Source: Drosophila miranda
Lineage: Eukaryota > Arthropoda > Insecta > Diptera > Drosophilidae
Length of the DNA stretch: 64,000 nucleotides
Reading direction: 5' to 3'
Assembly: GCF_003369915.1 (NCBI RefSeq)
Contig: NW_022881603.1
Coordinates: forward strand, 52,659,271 to 52,723,270
Shown piece after piece: positions 8,676-20,752 of the stretch (position 1 is the stretch's first letter; each line of letters begins with the position of its first letter). A program made the position numbers and the translations under genes. The notes beneath the pieces were generated by a model. It worked only from the letters and a program-made list of their open reading frames with translations, was not told the DNA's origin and made no database searches.

Positions 8676-11600
8676 TTAGTATATTTCCCTTGAGCTGTAC
8701 ACGTTTATTTGTAGTTCGCAGAATCTGTCCGGGTGTTTGTATGGTTTTTTCTTCCGTTCGGCCTCTCTATTGTCCATTTTAGCCTCTTCCAGTCTTTCCT
8801 GTTCTTCATTTTCTAACCTCAGCAGAGTAGGAAGTCCATTCCTCAGGATGGGTACATACTTCTCTGCTATAACTTTGCGCTCAGCTTCGGAATAGTATCG
8901 AGTCGGATCCAGATCTGGATTTTGTTGTTCCTGACGTTGTCCATTACAACGCGGGAGGATAAACTTCCGGAGTTGATTGTCATATCTGTGGCGGCTAGAT
9001 TTCAATCTATTAGGGACATGGGGGTTGGTCAGCAGTCTGGCCAATTCGGAGTTTGAGTGATCCACGAGTGAATTAGCGAGACGGCCGCTAGCCTTCTCGT
9101 AAACCTCCTCGACAGTTTTGATATTATATACACTTCTGATATTGTCGTTTCTTGTATATCTTGTGGCCCTAACTGCCCTCCTCACTAGTTTGTTTTGGAG
9201 TGTTTGTATCTTTTTCACTAATGAGTCAGAAGCCAGAGCACCCCAAACTGGAAAAGCATAATACCAAATTGGCATGATTAATTGTTTTAGGATGGTCACT
9301 TTGCAGTCTTTGGCAAGCCGGCTTTTGCAGCCAATAATCCAATCGAGTTTTATTGACGCAGTTCTTGTCTTATTTATAATGGCTTTGACATGGTATCGAG
9401 CATAACCCCAAGATACATTTGTTTGAATTTGTTAGGAATTCTTTGTCCATTTAACTTAGGCGTACTTTCTTGCTGTGTTTTGCTAAGTTTGTTCAATGTG
9501 AAAAATACGTGGGCTGTTTTCTTTTCGTTAATGCCCATTTCCCATTTTTTAGCCCAAACACTGAACTTATTTAGGTATTGTTCGTTCATTTTTGCCGCAG
9601 TCAAGGGGAAGTCCGCTCTGCTCATGATAATTGTGTCATCTGCATACGTAGCTAACATCCTGTTTTTTTCCCTCAACACCGGTATCGAAGTGGGGTGATA
9701 TCCATTCAAGCAGTTTGGTAGCGGAACGTCAGATGAGTAAATGCTGTATAGAAGAGGACCTAAATTGCTGCCCTGAGGAACCCCGGCTTTTATTTTTCAA
9801 ATTCTCGATGTAATACCATTGTTGGTAATTACTTCGAAGGTCCTTTCATTTAGGTAGCTTTCTAGTAGCTTGAAGGCCTGAAGAGACACCAGTTTTGATA
9901 GCTTATATAGCAGACCGGTGTGCCATACTCTATCAAACGCTTCAGATATATCTATAAAAACAGCTGAGCAGTATTGTTTTTCTTCGAAGGCCCCCATAAT
10001 GAATTGCGTTACTCTTGCTAGCTGTTGTTCAGTGGCATGTTCTTTTCGAAACCCAAATTGATGTGTGGGAAGGGCTCTAGAGAAATCCTCAAAATCAAAT
10101 AATCGTTTGATAAAGAGTTTTTCAAAGGTTTTAGCCAATCCCGAAAGGAGACTGATTGGGCGATAGCATGTTACCGACTGAGCAGGCTTATTTGGCTTCA
10201 GAAGTAATGTGATTGTGGCGTGTTTCCAAGCTTGCGGGAAGTGTCCCAATCTCAACATTGAGTTGAAGATCAGGAGGATGTATAGTAGGGCTTTCTTTGG
10301 GAGAGTCTTGATTAACACATTGTCTATTCTGTCATTGCCTGGGGATTTATTCAAGATCAAGTTTTTGATTTCGGTTGTCAGTTCTGGGAGTGTAAATGGT
10401 CTGAGAGGACGTGTTTGTGTCTTTGTTGCTGCATCCGTCAGCTTCTGTTTCTCAATGTCTAGGTCTTTTTGTGTCGTCTCGCGTTCCTTTTCTGAGCTTG
10501 TATGTCTGGGTTTGAATCGTTCTTCAAAGTGAGAGACAAATTCCTCGGCTTTCTCTTCGTTACTCTTGGTCCATTCGGGTCGTTGGTTAGAGTTCACCGT
10601 CTGCGTGCAAATGGGCCAGTTTGGTTGTGGCTGTCTCTTGATTGTATTTGTTACTTTCCAGAGCTTTGCCATTTTGTATCTGTCTTGCGTGTTTATACCT
10701 TCAAATTGCTGATTAATGTTGTTTGTTTTTAATTTTTGTAATTTTTTCCTGAGGGTGTTCTGGGCGGCCTAGTACAGTTTTTTAGCCTCTTCTGTGCGGA
10801 ATATTTGAAATCTGAGGTTCAGTTCGTTTTTTATTTGCAGAAGAGCTCTAGTTTCATCGTCTAGTTTGTAGCGTGCTTTATCCATCCTTCGTTGTCTGTT
10901 TGAATTCCCAGGTCTGTGTCCTTGATTGGAGTTTACATTTTTAGTGGCTAGTTTTACCGCGTCTTGTATGTTTGTAGTCAGTATATTTACTGCGTCGTCA
11001 ATATCCAGTCCCGAGTGAATTTCCGTGTTTAAGTTTATGGTCTGTTCCAAGTGCTCTTTTACTCTGTTAATATTTGTCTTCTTTGTAATTAGTCGTCTGC
11101 CTATAGAACTTTGGGTGAATGTGTCGGCCCCATTTATACACAGTTCGATGGTTATTGGCAGGTGATCGGAGTCCAGACTGCTACATGAATGGATTTTCAG
11201 CCTATGTCTTGTCAAGCCACCACAAACTGCAAAGTCAATGGCCGAGGGTCTTTTTCTGCTGTCGTATGGGTAGTGAGTGGCACCTCCTGTGGCCAAGATA
11301 TTGTATCTGGCTCCAAAGTTGACGGCTTCCATTAGGGCACGGCCTCTTTTGCAGGATCTGGCGTTCCCCCACCATGGGTGCTTTGCGTTCCAGTCCCCGC
11401 AGCAAAGGAAGCCAGAGGTACCCCCTATTATGTTGTCGAAATGCTGTAGTAGCGATCTAAAATGACTTTTTGACCAATTGAAGCTGGGTGGACAATATGT
11501 TGATGCAACTACAGTCATGTCTTTTCTATTGTTTGTGTTGGGGATAATTACTATTGGTGCACTTTGAAGAAATTCGGTCTGTATTGGCTCAAGCGCGGCA

Positions 11601-11866
11601 TGTCTAATGTTGTCTTTTACATAAGTGACGACTCCTCCTTTTTTATGATTGTTTGGATTGGCAGCGTGATATGTCAGGTAGTTCGGTATTTGTAATAAAG
11701 TTGCATCCTGTTTGACCCTTGTTTCGATGACCATCATTATATGTATGTTCGCATTTGTCATATGAGTTTCTAATTCAATCATTTTATTTTTTATTCCACA
11801 GGCATTCCAAAAGGCTACCCTTAACGTATTGGAATTGTTGTTGTTGCTGCTGTTGTTTGTGTGCAT
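8676..11866 (-). pseudogene. Element C ORF2: Jockey/TART-type endonuclease-reverse transcriptase
   Basis: Non-LTR retrotransposon Pol for target-primed reverse transcription. The endonuclease (11866 down to about 10900) shows RVAFWNACGIKNK, a catalytic Glu in VIETRVK, GDWNAKHPWWGN and SDHLPI. Reverse transcriptase follows with AFDRVWH, GVPQGS and ATYADD. The thumb and C-terminal extension end at 8676. Breaks: an in-frame TAG at 10769 inside the linker, a frameshift near 9795 just before GVPQGS, and another near 9300-9375. The endonuclease itself is uninterrupted (365 codons). It lies 58 bp after the gag fragment stop, the usual Jockey order. Relationship to TART/X-element is by motif and C-terminal layout. 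Confidence 0.88.
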
Positions 11867-11924
11867 GAATTAAGTTTGTATTGGCTGGTTGTCTATGTTG
11901 TCTGTGATATTAACATAAGTCATT

Positions 11925-12172
11925 TTAGTTGTCTTCTTCCATTTGGTTGCTGTTATCTCTGTCTGCCCTGAGAGGCACGGACTTGTTCACTTTGCCGTTG
12001 GAGGGAAGGCTCTGCACTATACTGCCTAGTTGACTGATGGCAGCCAGGATGTCACTTATGCTGGCTTCGATCTTGTTCAGCCTTTCTTCAAATCGCTTGC
12101 TTTCAGGTTCGGCCGGACCCACTGCCATAGTTTTCAAGGACTGCGAGAGTGCAATCTGCTCTTCTCGTAGTC
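11925..12172 (-). pseudogene. Element C gag C-terminus, 5'-truncated
   Basis: The last about 80 residues of an ORF1. A helical stretch, RFEERLNKIEASISDI, then LAAISQLGSIV, probably forms a coiled coil and resembles the Gag C-terminus of unit 7 (LSRLEAKIDSLFSAI). An ATG exists at 12215, but codons upstream of about 12172 belong to the 3' end of element D. The fragment is therefore a truncated ORF, not a small gene. Confidence 0.7.
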
Positions 12173-12288
12173 TTTTTGTGTGTCGTATGCAGCGGTGGCG
12201 ATACGTAACTAGCATAGCGCAACGTAACCCAGCTCGCGCCTTGGCCTGATCCAGCAGGTTAGGGGAGCCAGTGTTACGTTACGCTATG
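12173..12288 (-). other. 3' end of element D: oligo(A)5 and terminal hairpin
   Basis: T5 at 12173-12177 on the plus strand is read as a 3' A5 tail abutting the truncated gag of element C. After 35 nt comes an inverted repeat: catagcgcaacgtaac at 12213-12228 and gttacgttacgctatg at 12273-12288 (15 of 16 pair), with a 44-nt loop. A nested short stem, cctg/cagg, lies at 12245-12258. Elements E and F have the same layout with unrelated arm sequence. Confidence 0.6.
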
Positions 12289-12737
12289 GGGACTTTATTA
12301 TACCAATTAATCTAGCATTTAAGGTACAATTTATTGGGGCTGCAGCTTATACAAATATATGTAAATAGCTGTCTACGAGCTGCTGTTAGCAGCCGTAGGC
12401 AGCAAATACAATGCTTTTTTACAGCGCGAATTCTCCATTGCCAGCAGTGCTGCCGGCGCAATCATAATTTTGGGAAAATCTCTCCACTTTGGTAAACAGT
12501 CCGTTTGCCAGAGGGGGGAGAGGGAGTGGGTAGAGCTAAAGCATAATACTCTTGACTATAGATTAGATTTAAATGTAGACTATAATTAAGGGGAACATTT
12601 TGGTTGCCTTCATTGGCAGAAAAGGGAGATTATATATGTACATATTTTTCTTATTCTATATCTTGACTTCTATTTGTTTTGTCTTGTTTTTGTTTCTCCT
12701 CTGCCCACTGGTCCGGGGCAGCCAGAGCTATTGCTTG
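12289..12737 (-). mobile_element. Element D 3' UTR, left part
   Basis: No coding sequence is seen. A motif, ctggtccggggcagccag, at about 12708-12725 recurs at about 20790-20808 on the other side of the insertions, linking both parts to one element or to an internal repeat of it. G-rich run gaggggggagagggag lies near 12510. Confidence 0.5.
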
Positions 12738-13839
12738 TTATACCCGATACTCAAAATGAGTATTGGGGTATATTAGATTTGTGGTAAAAGTGGATGTGTG
12801 TAACGTCCAGAAGGAATCGTTTCCGACCCCATAAAGTATATATATTCTTGATCAGCATCAATAGCCGAGTCGATTGAGCCCTGTCTGTCTGTCCGTCTGT
12901 CCGTCCGTCCGTCCGTCCCCTTCAGCGCCTAGTGCTCAAAGACTATAAGAGCTAGAGCAACGATGTTTTGGATCCAGACTTCTGTGATAAGTCACTGCTA
13001 CAAAAATATTTCAAAACTTCGCCCCGCCCACTTCCGCCCCCACAAAGGACGAAAATCTGTGGCATCCACATTTTTAAAGATACGATAAAACCAAAAACGC
13101 AGAATCGGTGAGGATGACCATATCTTCTACAGTGCAAAATCTGAACAAGATCGAATAATGATTATAGCCAGAATCAAGAAAACAATTTCATTCTTTCTCG
13201 CTATGTCTCTCTCTAACACACAGGTTTCATGGTCGGTTTTGTCAATTGCAAAATATGAGTTCAAGGATCTCAGAACCTATAAGAGCCAGAGCAACCAAAT
13301 TTGGTATCCACACTCCTGTGATATCGGACCTTGACCGTTTCGTGTCCAAATTTCGCCACACCCCCTTTCGCCCCCGCAAAGGACGAAAATCTGGGGCATC
13401 CACAAATCTCAGAGACTATTAAGGCTAGAGTAACCAAATTTGGTATCCGCACTTCTGTTAGATCTCACTATAAAACGTATACCTTAGAATTTCGCCCCAC
13501 CCTTTTCCGCCCCCACAAAGGACGAAAATCTGTTGCATCCACAATATTGCACATTCGAGAAAACTAAAAACGCAGAATAATAGATAATGACCATATCTAT
13601 CAGATTGCTGAACCTGGATCAGATCAGATCATTTTTATAGCCAAAAGGAACAAATCAATTTGCACTGGCTACGCAGCCCCCGACGTCACGCTCAGACTGA
13701 TTTTCTGTCTCTCTCGCACGCACTCCTTGTCGTGTCGTTTAATATTAGCGGCGTCTGCCGGAGGAGAGCCATACTGACTAAGTATCGGGTATAACTGTAG
13801 AGTTGCGGTCTCCGCAGCAACTCACAACGTTCCCCCTCG
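12738..13839 (+). mobile_element. INE-1/DINE-1-type Helitron (ISY-like), copy H2
   Basis: Starts ttatacccgatactc and ends with the hairpin gagttgcgg/ccgcagcaactc followed by ccccctcg. It includes the (GTCY)n tract near 12885-12917 and the subterminal gtatcgggtataac. It is followed after four T by a second copy. No protein. Confidence 0.88.
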
Positions 13840-13843
13840 TTTT

Positions 13844-14984
13844 TTATCCCCGATACTCAAAATGAGTATTGGGGTATATTAGATTTGTGGTAAAAGTGGA
13901 TGTGTGTAACGTCCAGAAGGAATCGTTTCCGACCCCATAAAGTATATATATTCTTGATCAGCATCAATAGCCGAGTCGATTGAGCCCTGTCTGTCTGTCC
14001 GTCTGTCCGTCCGTCCGTCCGTCCGTCCGTCCGTCCGTCCGTCCGTCCGTCCGTCCGTCCGTCCCCTTCAGCGCCTAGTGCTCAAAGACTATAAGAGCTA
14101 GAGCAACGATGTTTTGGATCCAGACTTCTGTGATATGTCACTGCTACAAAAATATTTCAAAACTTCGCCCCGCCCACTTCCGCCCCTACAAAGGACGAAA
14201 ATCTGTGGCATCTACATTTTTAAAGATACGATAAAACCAAAAACGCAGAATCGTAGAGGATGACTATATGTTCTAGAGTGTAAAATATCAACCAGATCGT
14301 ATAATTATTATAGCCAGAATCAAGAAAACATTTTCATTCTTTCTCGCTCTGTCTCTCTCTAACACACAGCTTTCATAGTCGGTTTTGCCAATTGCAAAAT
14401 ATGAGTTCAAGGATCTCAGAACCTATAAGAGCCAGAGCAACCAAATTTGGTATCCACACTCCTGTGATATCGGACCTTGACCGTTTCGTGTCAAAATTTC
14501 GCCACACCCCCTTCCGCCCCCGCAAAGGACGAAAATCTGGGGCATCCACAAATCTCAGAGACTATTAAGGCTAGAGTAACCAAATTTGGTATCCGCACTT
14601 CTGTTAGATCTCACTATAAAACGTATACCTCAGAATTTCGCCCCACCCTTTTCCGCCCCCACAAAGGACGAAAATCTGTTGCATCCACAATATTGCACAT
14701 TCGAGAAAACTAAAAACGCAGAATAATAGATAATGACCATATCTATCAGATTGCTGAATCTGGATCAGATCAGATCATTTTTATAGCCAAAAGGAACAAA
14801 TCAATTTGCAGTGGCTACGCAGCCCCCGACGTCACGCTCAGACTGATTTTCTATCTCTCTCGCACGCACTCTTTGTCGTGTCGTTCAATATTAGCGGTGT
14901 CTGCCGGAGAGAGCCATACTGACTTAGTATCGGGTATAACTGTAGAGTTGCGGTGTCCGCAGCAACTCACAACGTTCCACCTCG
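13844..14984 (+). mobile_element. INE-1/DINE-1-type Helitron (ISY-like), copy H3
   Basis: Direct tandem neighbour of H2, starting ttatccccgatactc (one difference from the usual end). Its GTCC microsatellite at about 13990-14063 is expanded relative to H2 and H4. It ends ccacctcg at 14984, 10 bp before the BEL target duplication. Confidence 0.88.
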
Positions 14985-14994
14985 TTTTGTTTCT

Positions 14995-14999
14995 GTCTT
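14995..14999. other. BEL1 target-site duplication, left (GTCTT)
   Basis: GTCTT directly precedes TGTGGAGATAATG. The matching copy follows CCGAACA at 20748-20752. It fixes the LTR boundaries. Confidence 0.8.
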
Positions 15000-15371
15000 T
15001 GTGGAGATAATGTTTTTTATCCCCAATCGGCCGACTAATTATTTCGAATTAAATAAAACTCGGCGCAGAAATAAAATTACGATATGTTCTTTAATGCGTG
15101 ACATCCAAATTGCAAGTGTGGCTTGCCTGCCCTTTACATTGCCGCTCCGATCGCTAAGCGCAGCTTCGCTCGGCCGACGTCGGTAGGTAGACGCAAAGCG
15201 GAGATAGCGAAGAGCGAGCTGGCAGAGAACGTTTAGCAGGGCAAGCAAGCGCAGAGCTTTAACAAACAAATGAGTGACATAGACATAAGTAAGAAACAAA
15301 ATAAGCGGCTGAGGGCCAAGAATTAGGTGCTATTTGGCAAGCAGCTAATCGGCTGGGTTCTGCTCCGAACA
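15000..15371 (-). repeat. BEL1 3' LTR
   Basis: 372 bp, plus-strand ends tgtggagataatg and ctccgaaca. It differs from the other LTR at three positions I could see (gtaggtagac/gtaggcagac, gagaacg/gagagcg, gtaagaaac/gtaacaaac), about 99% identity. A G6 purine run (minus strand) at about 15374-15381 is the likely polypurine tract. Confidence 0.92.
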
Positions 15372-16919
15372 TTCACCCCCCGTTGGAAGGCAAAGGCTTT
15401 CAACAGATCCATCCTGAAGGGGCAGAACCGCTATTTTTCCAACGGCCCTCTTGAAAAGGCCTTTTTGAGTGCGGATGACGGCTACTCTGATGGTTCCATC
15501 TTTTCCTGGGATGACGCTCTCAATGCGGCCAAGCGGCCACCTTAATGGTGGCAGCGTTTCCTCCTTGATCATGACGAGCGCTCCTAGCTTGATGTTTGGA
15601 GACGATGACCGCCACTTGCTCCGCTCCTGAAGAATCGAAAGATACGCCGTGCTCCATTTTCTCCAAAACGCCTGCTTCATTTGACACAGCCGCTGCCATC
15701 GACTAAGTAGGTTGACCCGGAGATGCGCCACATCTGGCTCGTCGAATGCAGCTTTCGGGGCTCCATTGAGAAAGTGGTTTGGCGTGAGCACATCTAGATC
15801 ATCGGGACTTTCTGTAATTGCATAAAGCGGACGGGAATTTAACAAAGCAGAGATTTCACAAGCCAAGGTCTGAATTTCATCAAGAGTAAAAATGTAGGTC
15901 CCGACGATGCGATGAAAATGATATTTAGCTGCTTTAACAGCCGCCTCCCACAAACCCCCAAAATGAGGTGAGCGAGGGGGGATGAATTTCCAGTCGATTC
16001 CACTAGAAACGCAGAGATGTGACACAGCCGACGTATGAGGATCGCTGAGGGACATTTGCCGGAGCTCCAAAAGCTCATTTTTTGCTCCTACAAAATTTGT
16101 AGCGTTGTCTGACCAGATGATTCGAGATTTGGGACGTAGGCTTATAAAACGCCTTAATGCTGCCAGAAAGGATTCTGTAGATAGATCCCGAACGACTTCC
16201 AAATGAGTTGCTTTGGTGCTAAAGCATACGAAGACAGCGATGTAACATTTGATAGGAGGCCTGCTTCTGACTTCCGACTTGTGATAAAAGGGGCCGCAAA
16301 AATCAACGCCCGTTGTGTGGAATGCTGGACTAGTCCTTACGCGATCCGCAGGCAAGTTTCCCATGATATGTTCCCTCAGCACTGGCTTCAAACGAAAGCA
16401 TCTAACACATTTGCGAATGATTCCCGCAACATATTTGCGTCCACCAATAGGCCAGAATTTTTGCCGAAGCAGTCCGAGCAATCCTTGAGCTCCTGCGTGG
16501 AGAAACCTTTCGTGAAAGAAGATAATAATAGAGACAGTGACAGGATGTCCCTTAGGAAGCAGGATCGGGTGCTTCGCGTCGTAGTCAAATTCGGCATTTT
16601 GGAGGCGGCCTCCAACACGCAGCAATCCAAAGCTATGCAGAAATGGATTCAGTGAGGCCATCGTGCTTTTTGGGGGTATTGCCTGTTTGCTGGCGAGGGC
16701 CCTTATCTCTTCCGAAAATTGTTGCTGCTGTATTGCCCTTATGAGCAAATGCGTACCATTTTTGATGTCGATTACGGTAAGTTGACCCTTCGACCGCGCT
16801 ATGCCTTTGTCCTTGAGAATGTAGAATCGATATATGTAAGCAAAGACGCGCTGCATGGATCCGAATGAGTTTTGAAATTTGCAATCGTACGATACATCCC
16901 TTTCGTTTGAAACAACCAA
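15345..16919 (-). pseudogene. BEL1 integrase region
   Basis: Part of the BEL1 polyprotein that joins DNA copies to the genome. A zinc-binding H-H-C-C module is visible (FFHERFLHAGAQG ... KCVRCFR). The catalytic D-D-E triad is seen as GVDFCGPF, WSDNATNF and HFGGLWEAAVKAA. The C-terminus runs into the 3' LTR (stop at 15345). It is out of frame with the RNase H segment upstream, so a frameshift lies near 16900. The domain itself is uninterrupted. Confidence 0.88.
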
Positions 16920-17418
16920 TGCTGCATGACGACGTTCTGGTACTGCTATCCATTAGTTCAGCGGGCGTGGATCCACGTGATATGATGTCGGCAGGATTCA
17001 ACTTTGTGGGCACGTGATGCCAAGTCATTCCAGCGGTGAGCTCCTGAATCCGCTGAACTCGATTAGAAACAAATATATTAAAATTCAATGGTGATTCTCG
17101 AATCCAGGCAAGGGCTATGGACGAATCCGACCAGCAATGTATTTGGCATGGAGCTGATAATCCCTTAACTATGGTGGACACTAGTTCGGCTAATACAAGG
17201 GCAGCGGACAGCTCAAGCTTGGGGATAGTAATACTTTTCAAGGGCGCGACTCTGGATTTAGAGCATAAGAGATGACTTTGCACAATGCCAAGAGCTTCCG
17301 AACGCATGTATACACAGGCGCCATATGCTGCTTGGCTCGCATCACAAAACGCGTGCATTTCTAGTCTGGCTTGCAGCCGAAGCACGTAACGTGGAAACTT
17401 AAAGTTTTTAACCACCAT
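16633..17418 (-). pseudogene. BEL1 RNase H region
   Basis: HAFCDASQAAYGACVY and CWSDSSIALAWI show RNase H active-site blocks, followed by HHVPTKLNPADIISRG at the domain end. The frame differs from RT upstream (break near 17390) and from integrase downstream (break near 16920). The tail of this ORF past about 16920 is out-of-frame noise. Confidence 0.85.
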
Positions 17419-18239
17419 AACTGCGAAGTCAGCTCAATCCAAGTCGTATGTAGATCCTGGGGCAGGCTTTCGTCCCAATTCAACTTTAGGCTTTCGTTCC
17501 ATAGCGACTGCATAAATATTTTAGCTTTTGTGATGATGGGAGAGATGAGCCCTAGAGGATCGTAGAACCTAGCTAGTGTAGACAGGACCGAACGCTTCGA
17601 GGTTGGGCCTGCAGCGGTTCCGACGTGAGCGAAGCTAAACAGAAGATTGTCCGTGGTGGGATCCCAAACTAGACCAAGCGCCTTGGTTACTTCAGTCCCG
17701 TCATGAAAGGTAAGGAACTTTTCGCGATCCGCCTCCGATACGCCTTCCAAAGCAGCGGGTTCATTGAAACACCATTTACGTATGGGAAAACATCCTTTCG
17801 AAAGTAGCTCCTTTACCTGCTGACGAATCTTGATGACAGAATCAATGCTGTCCCCTCCAGATATGAGATCATCGACATAGAAATCTCTTCGAACAACATC
17901 AGCGCCAAGCGGAAAACGCAACTCTTCATCATTTGCCAATTGATGCATAGCACGAATTGCTAAGAAAGCGGCAGGTTTGGTTCCGTAAGTAACAGTCTCC
18001 AACTTGAACACCTGAATCTCCTCCTTCGGGTCATTGCGCCATAGGATGCACTGCACGTGCGTATCGGGATGGGAAACGCGTACACAGCGGTACATTTTGC
18101 AGATATCGCCACACAAGGCGACTTTAAAAAAGCGGAAACGAAGCAGAGTTATCAGAATTTTAGGTTGGATGGTGGGTCCAGCCATTAGCGCATCATTCAG
18201 TGATACTCCAGACGCTGTTTTGGCAGATCCATCGAACAC
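17361..18239 (-). pseudogene. BEL1 reverse transcriptase region
   Basis: VVFDGSAKT-type start, GDICKMYRCVRV, LETVTYGTKPAAFLAIRAM and catalytic RDFYVDDLISGGDS, all characteristic of BEL/Pao RT. It overlaps the gag-protease ORF out of frame, with a frameshift near 18250-18280. The connection domain ends at 17361. Confidence 0.88.
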
Positions 18240-20019
18240 TACGCGTAATTTGGTGGACGCTATCCTGCTTGTGGACGCAATGGTGAGGCAAGAAGTACTG
18301 CGGGAGGTCTGACTGCCGCGAAGCTGGCGACATGTGTCCTAAATCACGATACTCCTGGAGAAACTCCATATATTTTGCCTTAAGCTGTGCTTTTTTTGCT
18401 AGCTTCCTCTCCAAATTGAGAAATCTACGTAGCGCCTGCTGATACGATTCTCCTAATTCCTCTAGACTGAATTTGGTTGGCAAACGCACGGAGTAAGCTC
18501 CGGACTCTAGGCGAATGCAGTTTGTGACGAAATGCTGTTCGCAATGAACATCTTCCTCCGAAATTGATGAGGGCGAAGAATCTCCATCGACTTCCCAAAA
18601 CCGCCTTACAATATCGCACAAATTAGTCTCGCAAGCGGAGATGACAGGGGGATCTTCAACGGCTGCTAGCGCCGCACGGGCTTTCTCAGAGTTTTTAATA
18701 CTTCCTGACACTATCCAGCCAAGTTTCGTCTTCTGCAATGTTGGCAATTGGTCTGACAGTCGAATCTGTCCAACGCACATCAATTCGAAGAACAAACCAG
18801 CACCTATCAACAGATCGACACGCTGGGGCTTGGCGAAATTAGGATCAGCCAGTTTTAGATTATTTGGCATTGGCCAATCCTTTGCGTCTAGGCCGAAGTT
18901 GGGTGGCATTCCTGTGATTGAGGCAGTGATAATTGCAGAGAGGAAACCGCGATAGCTTTCGTCTTGAGATTGCAGGACGATGTCCACAGCCTTGCTGGAT
19001 GGTAGAATTGACTCTCCAATACCGGCGATTTGAACGTGAGACGGGTGAGGATCTAACTGCAGCTGATTGGCGAGTCTCGATGTTATAAAGTTAACCTGAG
19101 AAGCGGAATCTAAAATAGCACGACATGGAATAAGCGATCCAAAACGGCCCCTGACATATACGATTGCAGTAGCTAGCAGCACGTTTTGGCTAGGCAGAGA
19201 TTTTTGACTCGAGGGGGGAGGGCTAATATATTTGCTTGCTACAAGGGCACTTGCAGGATCATGCTGGGTCGATTCCGTTCTCGGCGACGGCAACTCAGCG
19301 TCAGCGCCCGACTGCATTTGAAGCAGTGTGTGATGCTTGGCTTGGCAATTTCTACATGCCCCTGACTTGCAGCGTTGCAATGAATGGCCTTTGTTGAGGC
19401 AGTTTAGACATAAATGGCGCTTCTTCACCTCCTTGTATCGAGAAAAAACAGGGAGATCTATAAATGCCTGGCATCGGGATATGTAGTGATCGGAGGATTT
19501 GCAATACTTGCATGTTGAGCTATTATGATCGTTAATGGAGGTGATTAGGGTGCTAGGTTTACTTTCTCCCACCTGCTGGCTAGGAATTGTTACCATAGCC
19601 GATCCCAAATTTTCCAGCATCCGACATCTTGCTTCCAAGAATGAGGCCATGCTTGACCACCGAGGCAATCCTGACGTCGGCAAGTTCTCTTCCCATTTCT
19701 CCTTGGTCTTGTGGTCCAATTTCGTGCCTATGATGAAGATCAGCAACCCATCGGAAATCTCCAGCGGGGTCGCCAAGGTCTGAAGTGCACGCAAGTGCGA
19801 ATTGATTTTATCAAAATCATCGAAATCCGCATTCATTCGCTCGATCTGCTCTAAGCGAGCTTGAAGTTCTGCCTCATCTAACTCGGCAAGCTCTTCCTTG
19901 GTGAGAAAGTGATCCATGGCCTTTAGTTGGCGCGCGATGGACTCGGCCTTGTGCTTGTAGAAATCTACATCACTCGGCATTGCTGCGTTCGCGACATTGG
20001 TAGGCTCAGGTGCTGCCAT
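18193..20019 (-). pseudogene. BEL1 gag-protease
   Basis: Starts MAAPEPTNVANAAM at 20019, a good start downstream of the primer site. An N-terminal helical region (20-70) is followed directly by LRALQTLATPLEI. Compared with BEL2, about 150 residues of the capsid core appear deleted between. Zinc knuckles lie at about 170-183, 204-217 and 222-230. Aspartic protease motif AILDSASQVNFIT is at about 301-313; BEL2 has LDSGSQ there. The ORF ends in out-of-frame residues after YFLPHHCVHKQDS. Confidence 0.85.
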
Positions 20020-20355
20020 GTTGAGGTTTTAAAAGAGTCACTCAGCACGACCGAAAAAGACACCCTGTATACGTATAAACGTGGGAACCGAAAGCAAAGG
20101 GATTACAGCTAATGCCTTTAGATGTGCGGCTGTGCGAGCTGTGCGACTCCGCTTTGTACTCCGCTTGTGTGTATTAGTGAGTTCGCTGCACTGCCTACCG
20201 CACTGCACTGACCGAATTGTCGCGACAGAGAAATTAATAGCCAGCAATGCGTGTATGTAGGTGTATGTAAGTGTGTTTTAGCACCGAAAATTTGCTAGGG
20301 CTAACGAATGTCGATCGCGAATGATTATTAATTGACACTGCAACTCAGAGATCAC

Positions 20356-20368
20356 GTCGGGGTCACCA
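20356..20368 (-). other. BEL1 primer-binding site
   Basis: Minus-strand TGGTGACCCCGAC begins 7 bp inside the 5' LTR. The identical motif occurs beside the BEL2 LTR at 60764-60776. I did not assign the tRNA. Confidence 0.7.
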
Positions 20369-20375
20369 AATTTTA

Positions 20376-20747
20376 TGTGGAGATAATGTTTTTTATCCCC
20401 AATCGGCCGACTAATTATTTCGAATTAAATAAAACTCGGCGCAGAAATAAAATTACGATATGTTCTTTAATGCGTGACATCCAAATTGCAAGTGTGGCTT
20501 GCCTGCCCTTTACATTGCCGCTCCGATCGCTAAGCGCAGCTTCGCTCGGCCGACGTCGGTAGGCAGACGCAAAGCGGAGATAGCGAAGAGCGAGCTGGCA
20601 GAGAGCGTTTAGCAGGGCAAGCAAGCGCAGAGCTTTAACAAACAAATGAGTGACATAGACATAAGTAACAAACAAAATAAGCGGCTGAGGGCCAAGAATT
20701 AGGTGCTATTTGGCAAGCAGCTAATCGGCTGGGTTCTGCTCCGAACA
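20376..20747 (-). repeat. BEL1 5' LTR
   Basis: 372 bp, paired with 15000-15371. It is followed by the GTCTT target duplication. It contains the promoter in this orientation, but I could not place a start site. Confidence 0.92.
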
Positions 20748-20752
20748 GTCTT

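Larger units (their letters stand above)
15000..20747 (-). mobile_element. Full-length BEL/Pao LTR retrotransposon (BEL1)
   Basis: 5.75 kb element with two 372-bp LTRs and TG...CA ends. A 5-bp target duplication, GTCTT, lies at 14995-14999 and 20748-20752, typical of BEL/Pao. Gag, protease, RT, RNase H and integrase are in the usual BEL order. Three frameshifts break the single gag-pol frame. It sits in the 3' UTR of element D. Confidence 0.92.

Noticed and set aside
13331..13567. 78-codon ORF repeated in the Helitrons (also 3199-3435 and 14477-14713)
   Set aside because: Arises from the internal repeats of a non-coding Helitron. No start context or family.
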